A stretch of 64,000 nt of DNA from RYN-230 sp963760405 (lineage in GTDB: Bacteria > Actinomycetota > Actinomycetes > Streptosporangiales > Streptosporangiaceae). Below are positions 25,272-34,599 of this stretch, piece by piece. A model generated the notes under the pieces. The model was not told the origin of the DNA. It made no database searches and was given only the letters and a program-made list of their open reading frames with translations. A program made the position numbers and the translations under genes. Within the stretch, counting starts at the first letter, position 1. Each line of letters starts with the position of its first letter. The stretch is from NCBI GenBank assembly GCA_963760405.1, contig CAVXCV010000010.1, positions 434,001-498,000 on the forward strand, read 5' to 3'.

Positions 25272-26894
25272 ATGAACCCCCTGACCGCCGCGCTGTCCCG
25301 GGCCTGGTCCCTGCCGCCGGCCCGGAACCAGGTCCGGCTGGACCGTGGCCTGCGGGTGCCGATGTCCGACGGCACCGAGCTGCTGGCCGACCACTATGTG
25401 CCGGTCACCCGGCGGCCGGCCGCGACCGTGCTGGTGCGTACCCCGTACGGCCGCGGCTTCCCGTACAGCCTGCTCAACGGGAAGCTGATCGCCGAGCGGG
25501 GCTACCACGTGCTGGTGCAGAGCTGCCGCGGCACGTTCGGCTCCGGCGGCACGTTCGAGCCGATGCGCCAGGAGGCCGCGGACGGCCAGGACACCGTGGC
25601 CTGGCTGCGCCAGCAGCCCTGGTTCGACGGGCGGCTGGCCACCTTCGGCCCGAGCTACCTGGGCTTCGTGCAATGGGCGCTGGCCATGGACCCGCCGCCG
25701 GAGCTGACCGCCGCCGTGGTGCTGGTCGGCCCGCACGACTTCAGCCGGTCCGCCTACCAGCACGGCGCGTTCGACCTGTACAACTTCCTGTCCTGGTCCG
25801 ACATGATGGCGCACCAGGAGAGCGTCAGCCCGGTCCGCGGCATCGCCCGGATGGCCACCATCGACCGGCGGCTGCGGCCCGCCTTCGCCGGGCTGCCGCT
25901 GCTGACCAGCGCCCGGAAGCTGCTCGGCGACGGGGCGCCCTGGTTCGAGGGCTGGCTGGAGCATCCCCGGCTGGACGACCCGTTCTGGGCGCCGTTGCAG
26001 GTCGGCGCGGCGGTGGAGCGGATCACCGTGCCCACCCTGCTCGTCGGCGGCTGGCAGGACCTGTTCCTGGAGCAGACGCTGGAGCAGTACCAGATCCTGG
26101 CCGGGCGGGGCGTGCCGACCCGGCTCCTGGTCGGGCCGTGGACCCATCTGCAGGCGGCGGGTGGCGCCACGGTGGCCGAAGGCCTGGCCTGGCTGGACCG
26201 TTACACCGGCGGCGGGATCCCGTTCCCGGACCGCACGGTGCGGTTCTGGGTCGGCGGCGCGGGCCCGAAGGGGGCGGGCGAGTGGCGCGAGGCCGCTGAC
26301 TGGCCGCCGCCCGGCGCCCGTGAGCAGCGCTGGTACCTGGGCCCGCACGGCATGCTCGGCCCGGAGCCGCCCGCGGCTGGCCCGGACGCCCGGTTCCGCT
26401 ACGACCCGGCCGACCCCACTCCCTCGGTCGGCGGCGGCATCCTCGCGCTGAACGCCGGGGTGCGCGACAACCAGGCCGTCGAGGCCGGCGACGACGTGCT
26501 GGTGTTCAGCAGCGCCCCGCTGGCCGCCCCGGTGGAGATCATCGGGGCAGTGACCGCCGAGATCTCGGTGACCCGGGACAACCCGTACGCCGACGTGTTC
26601 GTCCGGCTGTGCGATGTGGACCCGCGCGGCCGGTCCCGTAACGTCTGCGACGCCATCGTCCGGCTCACCGACGCCGACCCGCTGGAAGGCTCCGTCCGGG
26701 TGGCGCTGCCCGGCACGGCGCACCGGTTCGGCCCCGGGCACCGGATCCGGCTCCAGGTCGCGGGCGGCGCGCACCCCCGGTTCGCCCGTAACCCGGGGAA
26801 CGGTGCGGTGGACGCGGGCCCCGGTGACCTGAAGGGCACCGAGTACCGCATCGGCCCCGGGTCGGCACTGGTGCTGCCGGTGCGGTGCGATTAG
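25272..26894 (+). CDS. CocE/NonD family hydrolase
   Basis: 540-aa serine hydrolase of the cocaine-esterase/X-Pro dipeptidyl-peptidase group. The N-terminal catalytic domain has VLVRTPYGRG, SCRGTFGSGG, nucleophile Ser at about residue 130 in FGPSYLGF (usually GxSYxG), Asp in VGGWQDLF and His in VGPWTH. The C-terminal jelly-roll domain (from about 360) includes ADVFVRLCDVDPRGRSRNVCD. Cocaine esterase releases benzoate from cocaine. Its position beside benzoate-degradation genes suggests that this enzyme may free benzoate from an ester, but this is inference. The ATG at 25272 follows GGAGGG. Confidence 0.87.
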   Translation: MNPLTAALSRAWSLPPARNQVRLDRGLRVPMSDGTELLADHYVPVTRRPAATVLVRTPYGRGFPYSLLNGKLIAERGYHVLVQSCRGTFGSGGTFEPMRQEAADGQDTVAWLRQQPWFDGRLATFGPSYLGFVQWALAMDPPPELTAAVVLVGPHDFSRSAYQHGAFDLYNFLSWSDMMAHQESVSPVRGIARMATIDRRLRPAFAGLPLLTSARKLLGDGAPWFEGWLEHPRLDDPFWAPLQVGAAVERITVPTLLVGGWQDLFLEQTLEQYQILAGRGVPTRLLVGPWTHLQAAGGATVAEGLAWLDRYTGGGIPFPDRTVRFWVGGAGPKGAGEWREAADWPPPGAREQRWYLGPHGMLGPEPPAAGPDARFRYDPADPTPSVGGGILALNAGVRDNQAVEAGDDVLVFSSAPLAAPVEIIGAVTAEISVTRDNPYADVFVRLCDVDPRGRSRNVCDAIVRLTDADPLEGSVRVALPGTAHRFGPGHRIRLQVAGGAHPRFARNPGNGAVDAGPGDLKGTEYRIGPGSALVLPVRCD

Positions 26895-26924
26895 CCGCGC
26901 GGCTGAGGACGGGCGGTAAAACAT

Positions 26925-26974
26925 GCTACGAACGTTTGACGAATCGCCTATCGAGCGTAGAACATAAGCTACGA
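26925..26974 (+). promoter_or_regulatory. Promoter of the Box cluster with flanking GCTACGA repeats
   Basis: TTGACG (26936-26941) and TAGAAC (26958-26963) are spaced by 16 bases, a good sigma-A-type promoter. The direct repeats GCTACGA at 26925-26931 and 26968-26974, plus an inverted CGTAG at 26956-26960, flank it and could bind the PaaX-type regulator. Confidence 0.5.
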
Positions 26975-26996
26975 CAGCAGCACCGGAAGGACGACC

Positions 26997-28806
26997 ATGA
27001 CCAGCCAGGCCGCTGGACCGCCGCCCGCCATGCCGAGAGTCAACTTCCGGGTGCATCCCGAGCACTACAAGCACTGGCGGCTGGCCTGTGCCGGGCCGGT
27101 CGCCACGCTGACCATGGACGTGGACGAGCAGGGCGGCCTCGTCCCGGGGTATGACCTGAAGCTGAACTCCTATGACCTCGGCGTGGACATCGAGCTCTAC
27201 GACGCGGTGCAGCGGCTGCGGTTCGAGCATCCCGAAGTCCGCGTGGTCGTGCTGACCAGCGGCAAAGACAAGATCTTCTGCGCGGGTGCGAACATCCGGA
27301 TGCTGGCCGCCGCCCCGCACCCGTGGAAGGTCAACTTCTGCAAGTTCACCAACGAGACCAGGAACGGGATGGAGGACGCCACCGCCAGCTCCGGCCAGAC
27401 CTACCTGGCCGCGCTGAACGGCACCGCGTCCGGCGGCGGTTACGAGCTGGCTCTGGCCTGCGAGCACATCATGCTGATCGACGACCGCTCGTCCGCGGTC
27501 TCGCTGCCGGAGCTGCCGTTGCTGGGCGTGCTGCCCGGTACCGGCGGCCTGACCCGGGTGGTGGACAAGCGGCATGTGCGCCGCGACCTGGCCGACTACT
27601 TCGCCACCAAGGCCGAGGGGGTCGGCGGCAAGAAGGCCGTGGCGTGGCGGCTGGTGGACGAGGCCGTGCCCCGGGCCAGCTGGGCGCAGACCGTGGCGGA
27701 GCGGGCCGCCGAGCTGGCCGGGCGGTCGGCCCGGCCCGCGGGCGCCCCGGGCATCGCGCTGGCCCCGCTGGCCAAGGCCCGCACCGACGAGGAGATCTCC
27801 TACTCCTACCTGACCGCCCGGCTGGACCGGGCCCGGGGCGTGGCCGAGATCACCGTCCGCGGCCCGGATACCGACGCCCCGGCCAGCATCGCCACCGTGC
27901 ATGACCAGGGCGCCAGCTTCTGGACCCTGGCGCTGACCCGGGAGCTGGACGACCTGATCCTGGACCTGCGCACCAACGAGCTCGAGCTGGGCACCTGGGT
28001 GCTGCGCACCGAGGGTGACCCGCAGCGGGTGCTGGCCTACGACCGGCTGCTGGCCGACCACGGCGACGACTGGCTGGCGAGCGAGATCATTCATTACCTC
28101 AAGCGGACCCTGAAACGGCTGGACGTGACCAGCCGCAGCCTGATCGCGCTGGCCGAGCCGGGCAGCTGCTTCGCGGGCTCGCTGCTGGAACTGGCGCTGG
28201 CCGCAGACCGGTCGTTCCAGCTGGCCGGGGTGTTCGAGGACAGTGCTGGCCCGGGGGGGCGACCCCCGGAGCCCCCGCGAGTCGCCGGCGGGACACGCCT
28301 CGGCGCGCCCCGCCTCGCCAGCGAGTGCTGGCCCGGGGGGGCGACCCCGGAGCCCCCCGCGAGTCGCCAGCACAGCCGGCCACGATCACCGTGGGCCCGA
28401 TGAACCTCGGGCCGCTGCCGATGGGCAACGGCTTGACCCGGCTGCAGACCCGCTACCTCGGCGACGCCAGCGGCCTGGCCGCGGTGGAGAAGCGGGCCGG
28501 GGAGCCGCTGGAGGCCGCCGACGCCGAGCAGCTGGGCCTGGTCACCTTCACCCCTGATGACATCGACTGGGACGAGGAGATCCGGATCGCGGTCGAGGAG
28601 CGGGCCAGCTTCAGCCCGGACGCGCTGACCGGGCTGGAGGCGAACTACCGGTTCGCCGGCCGGAAACACTGGAGACCAAGATCTTCGGCCGGCTCACCGC
28701 CTGGCAGAACTGGATCTTCTACCGCCCGAACGCCTCCGGGCCGGACGGTGCCCTGCGCAAGTACGGCACCGGGCAGCGCGCCGCCTTCGACCGAAAGCGA
28801 GTCTGA
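26997..28806 (+). pseudogene. boxC: 2,3-epoxybenzoyl-CoA dihydrolase (BoxC), disrupted
   Basis: Crotonase-superfamily enzyme that hydrolyses and opens the ring of 2,3-epoxybenzoyl-CoA. The first 415 codons are intact: DLKLNSYDLGVDIELYDAVQ (residues about 58-77), FCAGANIRML (oxyanion), LNGTASGGGYELALACEHI and ELPLLGVLPGTGGLTRV. After QLAGVFED a GC-rich repeat of about 130 bases (28243-28375) interrupts the gene, and the homology resumes in another frame with GPMNLGPLPMGNGLTRLQTR. A second shift near 28660 moves to a third frame (ETKIFGRLTAWQNWIFYRPN) that ends at 28806, just before boxB. As written no active enzyme can be made. Part of this may be consensus error in the G-runs. Confidence 0.8.
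28242..28371. repeat. GC-rich dispersed repeat inserted in boxC, two direct copies
   Basis: Two near-identical segments beginning AGTGCTGGCCCGGGGGGGCG (from 28242 and from 28324), each about 47 bases and ending in CGCGAGTCGCC. The spacer between them contains the reverse complement of a motif also found near 39.05 kb (GGCGCGCCGAGGCGTGTCC). It has no coding role in the crotonase family. Confidence 0.8.
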
Positions 28807-28811
28807 CTCCC

Positions 28812-30230
28812 GTGACCACCGCACCCGACTACACCGAGAAGATCCCGAACAACGTCGAACTGCGCGAGGACCGGCGGCTGCAGCGGGCGCTGGAGTCCTG
28901 GCAGCCGAACTTCCTGAACTGGTGGCAGACGATGGGCCCGGCCCTGCCGACCCAGGACGTGTACCTGCGCACCGCGGTCAACGTCGGCCGCGAGGGCTGG
29001 GCGCACTTCGGGCACGTGCCGATGAAGGACTACCGGTGGGGCATCTTCCTGGCCGAGCGGAGCGCGGGCCGGCAGATCGCGTTCGGCGAGCACAAGGGGG
29101 ACCCGGCCTGGCAGAAGGTGCCCGGCGAATACCGGGCCGACCTGCAGCGGCTGATCGTGATCCAGGGCGACACCGAGCCGGCCTCGGTGGAGCAGCAGCG
29201 CAACCTGGGCGCCACCGCGCCGAGCCTGTATGACCTGCGCAACCTCTTCCAGGTCAACGTGGAGGAAGGCCGCCACCTGTGGGCCATGGTCTACCTGCTG
29301 CACGCGTATTTCGGCCGCGAAGGGCGGGAAGAGGCCGAGGAACTGCTGCACCGGCACTCCGGCAGTACCGAGTCACCGCGGATCCTCGGCGCGTTCAACG
29401 AGGAGACGCCGGACTGGCTGTCGTTCTTCATGTTCACCTACTTCACCGACCGGGACGGCAAATACCAGCTCGGCACGCTGAAGGAGTCGGCCTTCGACCC
29501 GCTGTCGCGGACAGCTGAGTTCATGCTCAAGGAAGAAGCGCACCACATGATGGTCGGTACCACCGGCATCGACCGGGTGGTGGAGCGGGCCGCCCAGCTC
29601 ATGGTGGAACACGACACCGACGACGCCGGCCCGCACGGCGCGATCGGCCTGCGGGTGATCCAGAAGTACCTGAACTTCCACTACAGCGTGTCGCTCGACC
29701 TGTTCGGCGGGGACACCTCCACCAACGTGGCCAACTACTACACCGCGGGGCTGAAGGGCCGGTGGCTGGAGGAGCGGCGCAAGGACGACCACCGGCTGAC
29801 CGACGACTCGATCATGGTCGACGCGCTGGACGATGGCGAGATCAGCCAGACCGAGGTGGCCGCGCTGGTCGGCCTCAACACCGACCTGCGCCGCGAGTAC
29901 ACCGCCGACTGCCAGAGCGGGGTGAACCGGTGGAACAAGATCCTGGCCTCGGCCGGGCTGCCGCAGCGGCTGAAGCTGCCGCACGTCGCGTTCAACCGGA
30001 AGGTGGGCGCGTTCGCCGGGATCGAGGCCTCACCCGAGGGCGAGGTGCTGTCCGCGGACGAGTGGGCCCAGCGCAGCGGGGACTGGCTGCCCACCGAGGT
30101 GGACAAGACCCATGTCCGATCGCTCATGCAGCCGGTGCACGAACGGGGCAGGATCGCCGCCTGGATCGCCCCGCCGCGGAACGGGATCAACGGCCAGCCG
30201 TTCGACTACGACTACGTGCACCTCGCCTAG
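28812..30230 (+). CDS. boxB: Benzoyl-CoA 2,3-epoxidase oxygenase component (BoxB)
   Basis: 472-aa di-iron oxygenase that epoxidises benzoyl-CoA with O2 in the aerobic CoA-dependent benzoate pathway. The N-terminal IPNNVELREDRRLQRALESW and NWWQTMGP, the iron-binding VNVEEGRHLWAMVYLL (about residues 147-162) and KEEAHHMMVG (about 239-248), and the C-terminal RIAAWIAPPRNGINGQPFD are characteristic. Length matches BoxB. The start is GTG at 28812, six bases after the boxC end. It needs the reductase BoxA, for which no gene is present in this window. Confidence 0.95.
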   Translation: MTTAPDYTEKIPNNVELREDRRLQRALESWQPNFLNWWQTMGPALPTQDVYLRTAVNVGREGWAHFGHVPMKDYRWGIFLAERSAGRQIAFGEHKGDPAWQKVPGEYRADLQRLIVIQGDTEPASVEQQRNLGATAPSLYDLRNLFQVNVEEGRHLWAMVYLLHAYFGREGREEAEELLHRHSGSTESPRILGAFNEETPDWLSFFMFTYFTDRDGKYQLGTLKESAFDPLSRTAEFMLKEEAHHMMVGTTGIDRVVERAAQLMVEHDTDDAGPHGAIGLRVIQKYLNFHYSVSLDLFGGDTSTNVANYYTAGLKGRWLEERRKDDHRLTDDSIMVDALDDGEISQTEVAALVGLNTDLRREYTADCQSGVNRWNKILASAGLPQRLKLPHVAFNRKVGAFAGIEASPEGEVLSADEWAQRSGDWLPTEVDKTHVRSLMQPVHERGRIAAWIAPPRNGINGQPFDYDYVHLA

Positions 30231-30311
30231 GGCACAAGCTCAGCTAGGGCACAGCTCACCGGAGCTGCCTGACCCGGAATGGCCTGACCCTGGATGGGGG
30301 GCGCAGCAGCG

Positions 30312-31853
30312 ATGACGCAGCTGTTCAACGCATGTGAGTACCTGCTGGACCAGCGGCTGGCGGCGGGGGACGGGCCACGCACGGCGCTGACCGGCAGTGC
30401 TGGCGATCTCAGTTACGCCGCCCTGCATGACCAGGTGTGCCGGACCGCGGCGTCGTTGCGGGAGATCGGGCTGCAGCCGGAACAGCGGGTGCTGATGCTG
30501 ATGGCCGACTCGCCGCAGTTCGCCGTCGTCTACCTGGCCGCGCTGCGGATGGGCGCGGTCCCGGTCCCGGTGTCCACGATGCTGCACGCCGACGGGGTGG
30601 CCGAGCTGCTGCGCGATTCCCGGGCCCGGTTCCTGGCCGTGACCCCGGAGGTCGCGGGCACCGCGGTGGTGGCGGCGGCCGCCGCGCCGGAACTGGCAGG
30701 CCTGCTGGCCGACGGCGACCCGGGCGGTCCGGTCCCGGTGCACCCGGTCAGCGGGCTCGCGGCCGGGGCCGATGCCGCGGTGTACCCGACCACCGCCGAC
30801 TCGCCCGCGTTCTGGCTGTACACGTCGGGCACGACCGGGACGGCCAAGGCCGCGATGCACCGGCACGGCTCGGTCCGGGTGGTCTGCGAGACGTACGGCA
30901 CCCAGGTGCTCGGCATCCGCCGCGACGACCGGTGCCTGTCCGCGGCCAAGGCGTTCTTCGCCTACGGCCTGGGCAACTCGCTGCTGTTCCCGCTGTCGGT
31001 CGGCGCGTCGAGCGTGCTCGAGCCCGCGCCGTCCCGGCCCGACCTGATCGCCGTGGCCACGCAGAAGCACGGCGCCACCCTGTTCTTCGCCGGGCCCACG
31101 TTCTTCGCGAACATGCTCCGGGCCGGGCTGCCCGGGGACGCGCTGGCCGGGGTGCGGCTGGCCGCGTCGGCCGGCGAGGCGCTGCCCGCCAGCCTGTACA
31201 CCCGGTGGACCGGGCATTTCGGGGTGGACATCCTGGACGGCATCGGGATGACCGAGATGCTGCACATCTTCCTGTCCAACCGGCCCGGGCAGGTCCGGGC
31301 CGGCACCACCGGCGTCGCGGTGCCCGGCTACCACCTGCGGGTGCTCGACGAGACCGGGCAGGACGTGCCGCCCGGCACGCCCGGCACGCTGTTCGTCCGC
31401 GGCGAATCGTCCGCGACCGGCTACTGGTCCCGCTACGACGCTTCGCGGCAGGTGTTCCAGGGCGAGTGGCTGCGCACCGGCGACACCTACGTGCAGGACT
31501 CCGACGGCTACTACAGCTGCCTCGGCCGGACCGGCGACATGCTCAAGGCCAGCGGCATCTGGGTGTCCCCGGCCGAGGTGGAAGCCCAGCTGCTGGCGCA
31601 CCCGGCGGTAGCCCAGGCGGTGGTGGTCGGCGCGGCCGACCCCGAAGGGCTGGAGAAGGCGGTCGCGTTCGTGATCGTGGAGGCCGGCCAGGCGGTCACC
31701 GAGCACGAGCTGACCGAGTACTGCCGCACGGCCCTGCCGTCGTTCAAGCGGCCGCGCCGGGTGGTGTTCGTGTCTGGCTACCCGACCACCGCCACCGGGA
31801 AGATCCGCCGGGTGGAGCTGCGCACGATGGCCGCGAACGTGTTGCTGGGCTGA
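30312..31853 (+). CDS. bclA: Benzoate-CoA ligase
   Basis: 513-aa AMP-forming ligase that activates benzoate to benzoyl-CoA, the first step of the Box pathway. Visible are LYTSGTTGTAKAAMHRHGS (P-loop, about residues 170-188), KAFFAYGLGNSLLFPL, which is typical of benzoate-CoA ligases, GIGMTEMLHIFLSN, RTGDTYVQDSDGYY, KASGIWVSPAEVE and the catalytic Lys in TTATGKIRRVEL. The ATG at 30312 is taken over one at 30294, which adds six residues. It lies 81 bases after boxB on the same strand. A hydroxybenzoate preference cannot be excluded. Confidence 0.92.
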   Translation: MTQLFNACEYLLDQRLAAGDGPRTALTGSAGDLSYAALHDQVCRTAASLREIGLQPEQRVLMLMADSPQFAVVYLAALRMGAVPVPVSTMLHADGVAELLRDSRARFLAVTPEVAGTAVVAAAAAPELAGLLADGDPGGPVPVHPVSGLAAGADAAVYPTTADSPAFWLYTSGTTGTAKAAMHRHGSVRVVCETYGTQVLGIRRDDRCLSAAKAFFAYGLGNSLLFPLSVGASSVLEPAPSRPDLIAVATQKHGATLFFAGPTFFANMLRAGLPGDALAGVRLAASAGEALPASLYTRWTGHFGVDILDGIGMTEMLHIFLSNRPGQVRAGTTGVAVPGYHLRVLDETGQDVPPGTPGTLFVRGESSATGYWSRYDASRQVFQGEWLRTGDTYVQDSDGYYSCLGRTGDMLKASGIWVSPAEVEAQLLAHPAVAQAVVVGAADPEGLEKAVAFVIVEAGQAVTEHELTEYCRTALPSFKRPRRVVFVSGYPTTATGKIRRVELRTMAANVLLG

Positions 31854-31878
31854 GCCGGGACCGAGCTGAGGAGGAGCG

Positions 31879-32307
31879 ATGACACTGCACTGGACCAGGG
31901 AAGACGCGCCGCGCTGGGACGCTGACAAGCAGCGGCTGCTGGGCCCGGCGGAACTGGCCTCGGTCGGCCTGGACCAGCCTGCTCCCGGGGCGCCGGTCGC
32001 GGACGAGTGGTGGCGGGTCACCGATGATGCCGGGGACGTGGTCGGTTACGGCTGGCTGGACAGCGAGTGGGGCGACGCGGAGATCACGTTCTGGGTCAAC
32101 CCGGCCCGCCGCGGCGCGGGCATCGGCGGCTTCATCGTGGACCACCTGGAGAGCGAGGCCGCCGGGCGCGGGCTCAACTACATCTACAACGTCGTCCCGG
32201 ACACCCACCCCGACCCGGCCTGGATGCGGCACTGGCTGTCCCTGCACGGCTTCATGCTGGGCACCGGCGACTGGCGCCGCCAGGTCCATGCCCCGGCCCG
32301 CCGCTGA
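31879..32307 (+). CDS. GNAT-family acetyltransferase
   Basis: 142-aa single-domain N-acetyltransferase. The acetyl-CoA pyrophosphate loop appears as VNPARRGAGIGGFIVDHL (about residues 72-89), after the beta-strand EITFWVN. The C-terminal HPDPAWMRHWLSLHGFML is the usual strand after the acceptor site. AGGAG lies 5-9 bases before the ATG. It follows benzoate-CoA ligase after 25 bases and is probably co-transcribed. A role in detoxifying or recycling an aryl-CoA intermediate is possible, but nothing in the sequence proves it. Confidence 0.85.
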   Translation: MTLHWTREDAPRWDADKQRLLGPAELASVGLDQPAPGAPVADEWWRVTDDAGDVVGYGWLDSEWGDAEITFWVNPARRGAGIGGFIVDHLESEAAGRGLNYIYNVVPDTHPDPAWMRHWLSLHGFMLGTGDWRRQVHAPARR

Positions 32308-32348
32308 CCCCGGCCCGCTGAGCGCGAGCGGGCAGGCGCTAGCCGCTG

Positions 32349-33512
32349 TCAGAGGGCGGCGTAGAGCGCCTTCTCGAAGTCCTGGTACAGCTGGAGGGCC
32401 TCCGGGGTGATGAAGGGCAGGAAGTTGCTGTAGATCGAGGCGCAGATGCCGGTGCTGAGGTCCACCCAGAAGTGCGTGTTGCACAGCCCGGCCCAGGCGC
32501 CAGACCCGGCCCGGCGCATGCCCGGCTGATCGTGGGTGTTGAGCAGCAGCCCGTAGCCCCACTTGTAGCCCGGGCCGAGGTTGAGCGGGCCGCTGGAGGC
32601 CGGGTCGGCGGTGGGTATCGACTCGGGGAAGTCCAGGTCGCCGATCTGGTTCGTGAACGCAGCGTCCACCGTGGACTGCTGCAGGATCCGCACCCCGTCC
32701 AGCTCGCCGCCGCGCAGCAGGGCCCGCTCGAACTTGATGTAGTCGCTCGGCGGCCCGTACAGTCCGTGCCCGCCCGCGTAGTACTCCGGGGCCTGGTTGA
32801 GCACCTCGCCGATGGACACCCAGGTGCCGTCCTCGCCCTTGACGTGCACGGGGGAGGCGTTCGGCCGCTCGTCGTCGTTCATCAGGAAGGTGGTGTGGTC
32901 CATCCCGAGCGGCCCGGTGATGCCCTGCTTGATGGCCACGTCCAGGGTGAGCCCGGTCACCGCCTCGATGACCTGGCCCAGCCAGTCGATGTTGATGCCG
33001 TAGATGAACGCGCTGCCGGGATCGGCGAGCAGCGGCCCGGTCAGCGAGGACCGGACGCCCGCCACCACGTTCGGCACCCCGGTGGCCTTTTCCCACTCCA
33101 CCAGGTCCTCGCTCCAGAACCAGTAGCCGAGGCCGGAGGTGTGCGTGATCAGCTGCCGCACGGTGGCCTGGCTGGCCGGTGGCCGGTACTGCGGTGTTCC
33201 GCCCGCGAAGCCGGTCAGCACCTGCTTGTCGGCGAACGCCGGGCAGTACTCAGCGACCGGCGCGTCCAAATCGAGGTTGCCTTTCTCCATTTCCTGGAGT
33301 GCGGCCACGGTGGCCGGCATTTTCGTCATCGACATGATCCGGAACAGCGTGTCCGTGGTCACCGGGTCGCTCTCGCCTGCCACCTGGGGCCCGGCGGCGC
33401 CTTCGAAGATCACCCCGTCGCGGTCGGCCGCGATCACCGCCACGTGCGGCGCCGCGCCGGACTCCACCGCTTCGTGCAGGACCTTGCTGATGCCAGCGCC
33501 GTCGATGGCCAT
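32349..33512 (-). CDS. Serine hydrolase, class C beta-lactamase family
   Basis: 387-aa cytoplasmic serine hydrolase or esterase of the beta-lactamase/DD-peptidase fold. The SxxK motif is Ser61-Met-Thr-Lys64 (RIMSMTKMPAT), the YxN-type motif is in YGINIDWLG (about 180), and a late HxG-like position is filled by RRAGSGAWAG. It lacks a signal peptide, which fits the EstB-like esterases rather than secreted beta-lactamases. GGAGGAG precedes the ATG. It is divergent from the lipoprotein protease gene with about 130 bases between them. Confidence 0.88.
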   Translation of the reverse strand: MAIDGAGISKVLHEAVESGAAPHVAVIAADRDGVIFEGAAGPQVAGESDPVTTDTLFRIMSMTKMPATVAALQEMEKGNLDLDAPVAEYCPAFADKQVLTGFAGGTPQYRPPASQATVRQLITHTSGLGYWFWSEDLVEWEKATGVPNVVAGVRSSLTGPLLADPGSAFIYGINIDWLGQVIEAVTGLTLDVAIKQGITGPLGMDHTTFLMNDDERPNASPVHVKGEDGTWVSIGEVLNQAPEYYAGGHGLYGPPSDYIKFERALLRGGELDGVRILQQSTVDAAFTNQIGDLDFPESIPTADPASSGPLNLGPGYKWGYGLLLNTHDQPGMRRAGSGAWAGLCNTHFWVDLSTGICASIYSNFLPFITPEALQLYQDFEKALYAAL

Positions 33513-33642
33513 CGCCGTCTCCTCCCCATGGGCTGCCGTGAGTCTCGCACTGCACCGCCCGCCGCGGGAGTCCCAATTAGCGACATCGCCGCCGCACTGG
33601 GTAGAACGGAAGTCACACACCGGCACCGGCGGCGGGGGAGGG

Positions 33643-34599
33643 ATGAGGGCACGGATGATCGTCCGCGGGCTGGCCATCGCGGCCGTGGCCGCGCTGCTGG
33701 CCGGCGGCTGCGCCGCCGCGCCCGCCACCCCGCACGCGCACCTGGTGCACCTGGGCGGCGGGCCGCTCGGCTACTGGACCCGGTCCCGGCTGATCGACGC
33801 CCGGCCCTGGGAGGGATCCGGCTTCCACCCGCCACGGCGGCTGGCTCATGCGCACGCTGCCGTGGCGGCCCTGCGGGTGGGGGCCCTGTTCGTGCGGGAG
33901 CCCGGCGGCAACCATTTCTGCACCGCCAGCGTGGTCAACAGCCCCGGCCAGGATCTGCTGGTCACCGCCGCGCACTGCATCAACGGCGGGAAGAACGGCG
34001 GTTACCGCCAGAACATCGTGTTCATCCCCGGCTACCACGACGGCCAGGCGCCGTTCGGCGTCTGGGAGGTCAAGCAGCTGCTCGTCGCGCCGCAGTGGAG
34101 CAGCGGCTCCGATCCCGACCTGGACGTCGGCTTCGTGCTGCTGGATTCCCGCGACGGCCGGAACATCGAGGAGGTCCTGGGCGCCAACCAGCTGAACCTC
34201 GACCTCGGCTACCGGTACCTGGTGCGCGTCACCGGCTACCCGGCGAGCGCTGACGCCCCGATCACCTGCGCCAACTGGACCAGCCAGCAGAGCCCGACGC
34301 AGCTGCGGTTCGAGTGCGGCGGGTTCACCGGCGGCACCAGCGGCAGCCCGTGGGTCACCCGCTTCGACCCGCACACCCGGACCGGCACCATCGTCGGGGT
34401 ACTCGGCGGCTACCAGGAAGGCGGCAACACTCCGTACATCTCCTACAGCCCCTACCTCGGCCCCGCGGTCCAGCACCTGTACGCCGAGGCAGTCGCGGCC
34501 GAGACCGCCACCGCGGCCTGGCCAGCACGCGGTGCTCAGCAGCCGCAGGCCGGCCCCGCCAGGCCAGGGCCGGCCGCGGGCTGGTCCACGATGCCGTAG
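33643..34599 (+). CDS. Trypsin-like serine protease, predicted lipoprotein
   Basis: 318-aa secreted protease. The N-terminus has arginines, a hydrophobic stretch and the lipobox LLAGGC (Cys at about residue 24), so it should be lipid-anchored outside the cell. The catalytic triad is visible: His in LVTAAHCING (about 111), Asp in SDPDLDVGFVLL (about 161) and Ser in GGTSGSPWV (about 233). Two cysteines near the active Ser (TCANW, FECGG) could form a disulfide. GGGGGAGGG precedes the ATG at 33643. Its last 64 bases overlap the end of the convergent lipoprotein gene. Confidence 0.9.
   Translation: MRARMIVRGLAIAAVAALLAGGCAAAPATPHAHLVHLGGGPLGYWTRSRLIDARPWEGSGFHPPRRLAHAHAAVAALRVGALFVREPGGNHFCTASVVNSPGQDLLVTAAHCINGGKNGGYRQNIVFIPGYHDGQAPFGVWEVKQLLVAPQWSSGSDPDLDVGFVLLDSRDGRNIEEVLGANQLNLDLGYRYLVRVTGYPASADAPITCANWTSQQSPTQLRFECGGFTGGTSGSPWVTRFDPHTRTGTIVGVLGGYQEGGNTPYISYSPYLGPAVQHLYAEAVAAETATAAWPARGAQQPQAGPARPGPAAGWSTMP

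Noticed and set aside
24120..28373. A 1417-codon open frame on the minus strand
   Set aside because: It runs antisense to PaaX, CocE and boxC, whose frames carry clear family motifs. Its translation is Arg/Gly/Pro/Gln-rich with no domain, as expected of GC-rich shadow frames.
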